Origin: Pseudomonas poae
Lineage (GTDB): Bacteria; Pseudomonadota; Gammaproteobacteria; Pseudomonadales; Pseudomonadaceae
DNA length: 64,000 bases
Assembly: GCA_028869255.1 (NCBI GenBank)
Contig: CP110972.1
Coordinates: 563,001-627,000, forward strand
Reading direction: 5' to 3'
Under the pieces are notes generated by a model that searched no databases, was not told the origin of the DNA, and was given only the letters and a program-made list of their open reading frames with translations. Made by a program: the position numbers and the translations under genes. Positions 62,792 to 64,000 of this stretch are shown here, piece after piece; the stretch's first letter is position 1; the number at the start of each line of letters is the position of its first letter.

Positions 62792-63610
62792 CTACTTGAA
62801 TCTACGCTCCACGCCTTTCTCCACCAGAATCTTCGCCGATATCTCTTCCACCGAAAAATGCGTGGAATTGATGTGCGCAATATTCTCGCGCCGGAACAGA
62901 TTTTCCACTTCGCGTACTTCGAACTCGCACTGGGCATAGCTGGAGTAGCGGCTGTTGGGCTTGCGTTCGTTGCGGATCGCGGTCAGGCGGTCGGGGTCGA
63001 TGGTCAGGCCGAACAGCTTGTGCGAATGCGCACGCAGCGCGGCCGGCAGGGTGAGGTGCTCCATGTCGTCTTCGGTCAACGGGTAGTTGGCCGCACGGAT
63101 ACCGAATTGCATGGCCATGTACAGACAGGTGGGCGTTTTGCCGCAGCGCGACACGCCCACCAGGATCAGATCGGCCTTGTCGTAGTAGTGGGTGCGGGCG
63201 CCATCGTCGTTATCGAGGGCGAAGTTCACCGCTTCGATCCGCTCCATATAGTTGGAGTTATGACCAATGGAATGGGACTTTCCTACGGAATAAGAGGAGT
63301 GTTCACTCAACTCCTGCTCCAGCGGCGCCAGGAAGGTCGAGAAAATGTCGATCATGAAACCATTGGAGGTTGCGAGGATCTCACGGATGTCTTGATTGAC
63401 GATGGTGTCGAAAATGATCGGCCGAAAGCCGTCTTTTTCAGCCGCCAGATTGATTTGTTGTACCATGGCCCGCGCTTTATCCACGCTGTCGATATAGGGC
63501 CGTGTGAATTTGGCGAAGGTAATGTTTTCGAACTGCGCGAGCAGGCTTTGGCCCAATGTTTCGGCTGTAATGCCGGTGCCGTCGGAGATAAAGAAAGCAG
63601 ATCGTTTCAT
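62792..63610 (-). CDS. ppsR: PEP synthase regulatory protein (bifunctional kinase/pyrophosphorylase, DUF299)
   Basis: A 272-residue regulator that inactivates PEP synthase by ADP-dependent phosphorylation and reactivates it by phosphate-dependent dephosphorylation. The N-terminus is [20 protein letters not shown]. The P-loop [15 protein letters not shown] lies near 150-165. [18 protein letters not shown] is also typical. ATG 63610 marks the conserved start. The longer frame to 63715 is not used. It is divergent from ppsA, its target. Confidence 0.95.
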   Translation of the reverse strand: MKRSAFFISDGTGITAETLGQSLLAQFENITFAKFTRPYIDSVDKARAMVQQINLAAEKDGFRPIIFDTIVNQDIREILATSNGFMIDIFSTFLAPLEQELSEHSSYSVGKSHSIGHNSNYMERIEAVNFALDNDDGARTHYYDKADLILVGVSRCGKTPTCLYMAMQFGIRAANYPLTEDDMEHLTLPAALRAHSHKLFGLTIDPDRLTAIRNERKPNSRYSSYAQCEFEVREVENLFRRENIAHINSTHFSVEEISAKILVEKGVERRFK

Positions 63611-63788
63611 TTGAGCCCTGGGCCTTAAGCTGATGGCGAATCTTGGATATGATAGGCGCGATTTTGCCGTCCCGCAGTGGGCCGCATTCTCACTTATTTT
63701 CCAGGTCCAGGCCACAAGCGCTGGCGTTAGCTCCTACTGAGCAGCCGGCGTCCTGAGCTTTTCCAACACAGAAAGTGGAGAGATCACC

Positions 63789-64000
63789 TTGGTAGAGTAC
63801 GTAGTTTCCCTCGATAAGCTCGGCGTCCATGATGTAGAGCACGTAGGGGGCAAGAACGCATCCCTCGGCGAGATGATCAGTAATCTTGCAGGCGCTGGTG
63901 TGTCGGTGCCGGGTGGTTTCGCCACCACGGCCCAGGCTTACCGCGATTTTCTCGAACTGAGCGGCCTCAATGCTCAGATCCACGCCGCGCTGGACGCTCT
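63789..64000 (+). CDS. ppsA: Phosphoenolpyruvate synthase, N-terminal part (runs off the window)
   Basis: A TTG start at 63789, with GGAG 9 nt upstream, opens VEYVVSLDKLGVHDVEHVGG, then KNASLGEMISNLAGAGV and VPGGFATTAQAYRDFLE, the PEP synthase beginning. The enzyme makes PEP from pyruvate and ATP for gluconeogenesis. Only about 70 codons are inside the window. It is divergent from ppsR, which controls it. The 178-bp gap holds the promoters. Confidence 0.93.
   Translation, partial: MVEYVVSLDKLGVHDVEHVGGKNASLGEMISNLAGAGVSVPGGFATTAQAYRDFLELSGLNAQIHAALDA

Noticed and set aside
1..64000. CRISPR array
   Set aside because: The recurrent short palindromes are REP/REPIN elements scattered singly between genes, without regular spacers or cas genes.

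Overview
The window looks like chromosome of a fluorescent-group Pseudomonas. It has high-GC coding sequence, a prpB-prpC-acnD-prpF-prpD methylcitrate operon, the etfBA / ETF-quinone oxidoreductase pair with a PsrA-type box, a Pseudomonas-type [4Fe-4S] CysH, ThrH, a ppsR/ppsA divergent pair, and about fifteen REP/REPIN palindromes of the kind that litter P. fluorescens-type genomes. No rRNA, CRISPR array, prophage or IS element was seen. There is one tRNA, Ser(GGA).

Layout. 0-3 kb: IclR regulator (cut by the left edge), Zn alcohol dehydrogenase, AraC regulator. 3-7 kb: divergent ETF-QO and etfBA. 7-9 kb: periplasmic binding protein, DUF4398 lipoprotein and OmpA-like lipoprotein operon. 9-13.2 kb: a MocR regulator and small proteins, including a START-like protein with an internal amber codon and an RraB-like protein. 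13.6-16.8 kb: circularly permuted ATP-grasp / alpha-E / transglutaminase operon. 17-25 kb: cytochrome c, a 31-aa membrane peptide, thiolase plus FadJ-like beta-oxidation pair, amidotransferase, CorA-like transporter, frameshifted acyltransferase, crotonase. 25.6-28 kb: tRNA-Ser followed by an accessory patch with a toxin-like protein and a small membrane protein that may be its immunity partner. 28-34 kb: His-tailed EamA exporter, lipoproteins, HAD hydrolase, SDR/LysR pair. 33.6-35.9 kb: racemase-like protein and NCS1 permease. 36.3-40 kb: CysH, ThrH, HigBA toxin-antitoxin, PabB. 40.3-43.4 kb: RimK-like ligase, inactive-transglutaminase membrane protein and Zn/aspartic-protease-like protein. 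43.6-52 kb: methylcitrate cycle under a GntR regulator. 52.2-55.3 kb: ABC transporter. 55.5-62.6 kb: a sulfur/cysteine operon (EamA exporter, JAMM-ubiquitin-like-E1-rhodanese fusion, cysteine synthase homologue, serine acetyltransferase, AlaX) divergent from a MocR regulator. 62.8-64 kb: PpsR and the start of PpsA.

The most distinctive system is the 55.5-61.1 kb operon. One 620-residue protein carries a JAMM peptidase, a ThiS/MoaD-like sulfur carrier ending in Gly-Gly, its activating E1 and a rhodanese, and it is encoded beside cysteine-synthesis genes. The domains together suggest a self-contained thiocarboxylate sulfur-transfer route.

A quality warning: six reading frames (plsC-like, toxin-like, a small hypothetical gene, NCS1 permease, ABC permease, cysteine synthase homologue) are each broken by a single-base gain or loss, almost always in a homopolymer. 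One base restores every one of them. Sequencing or assembly error is at least as likely as real inactivation.
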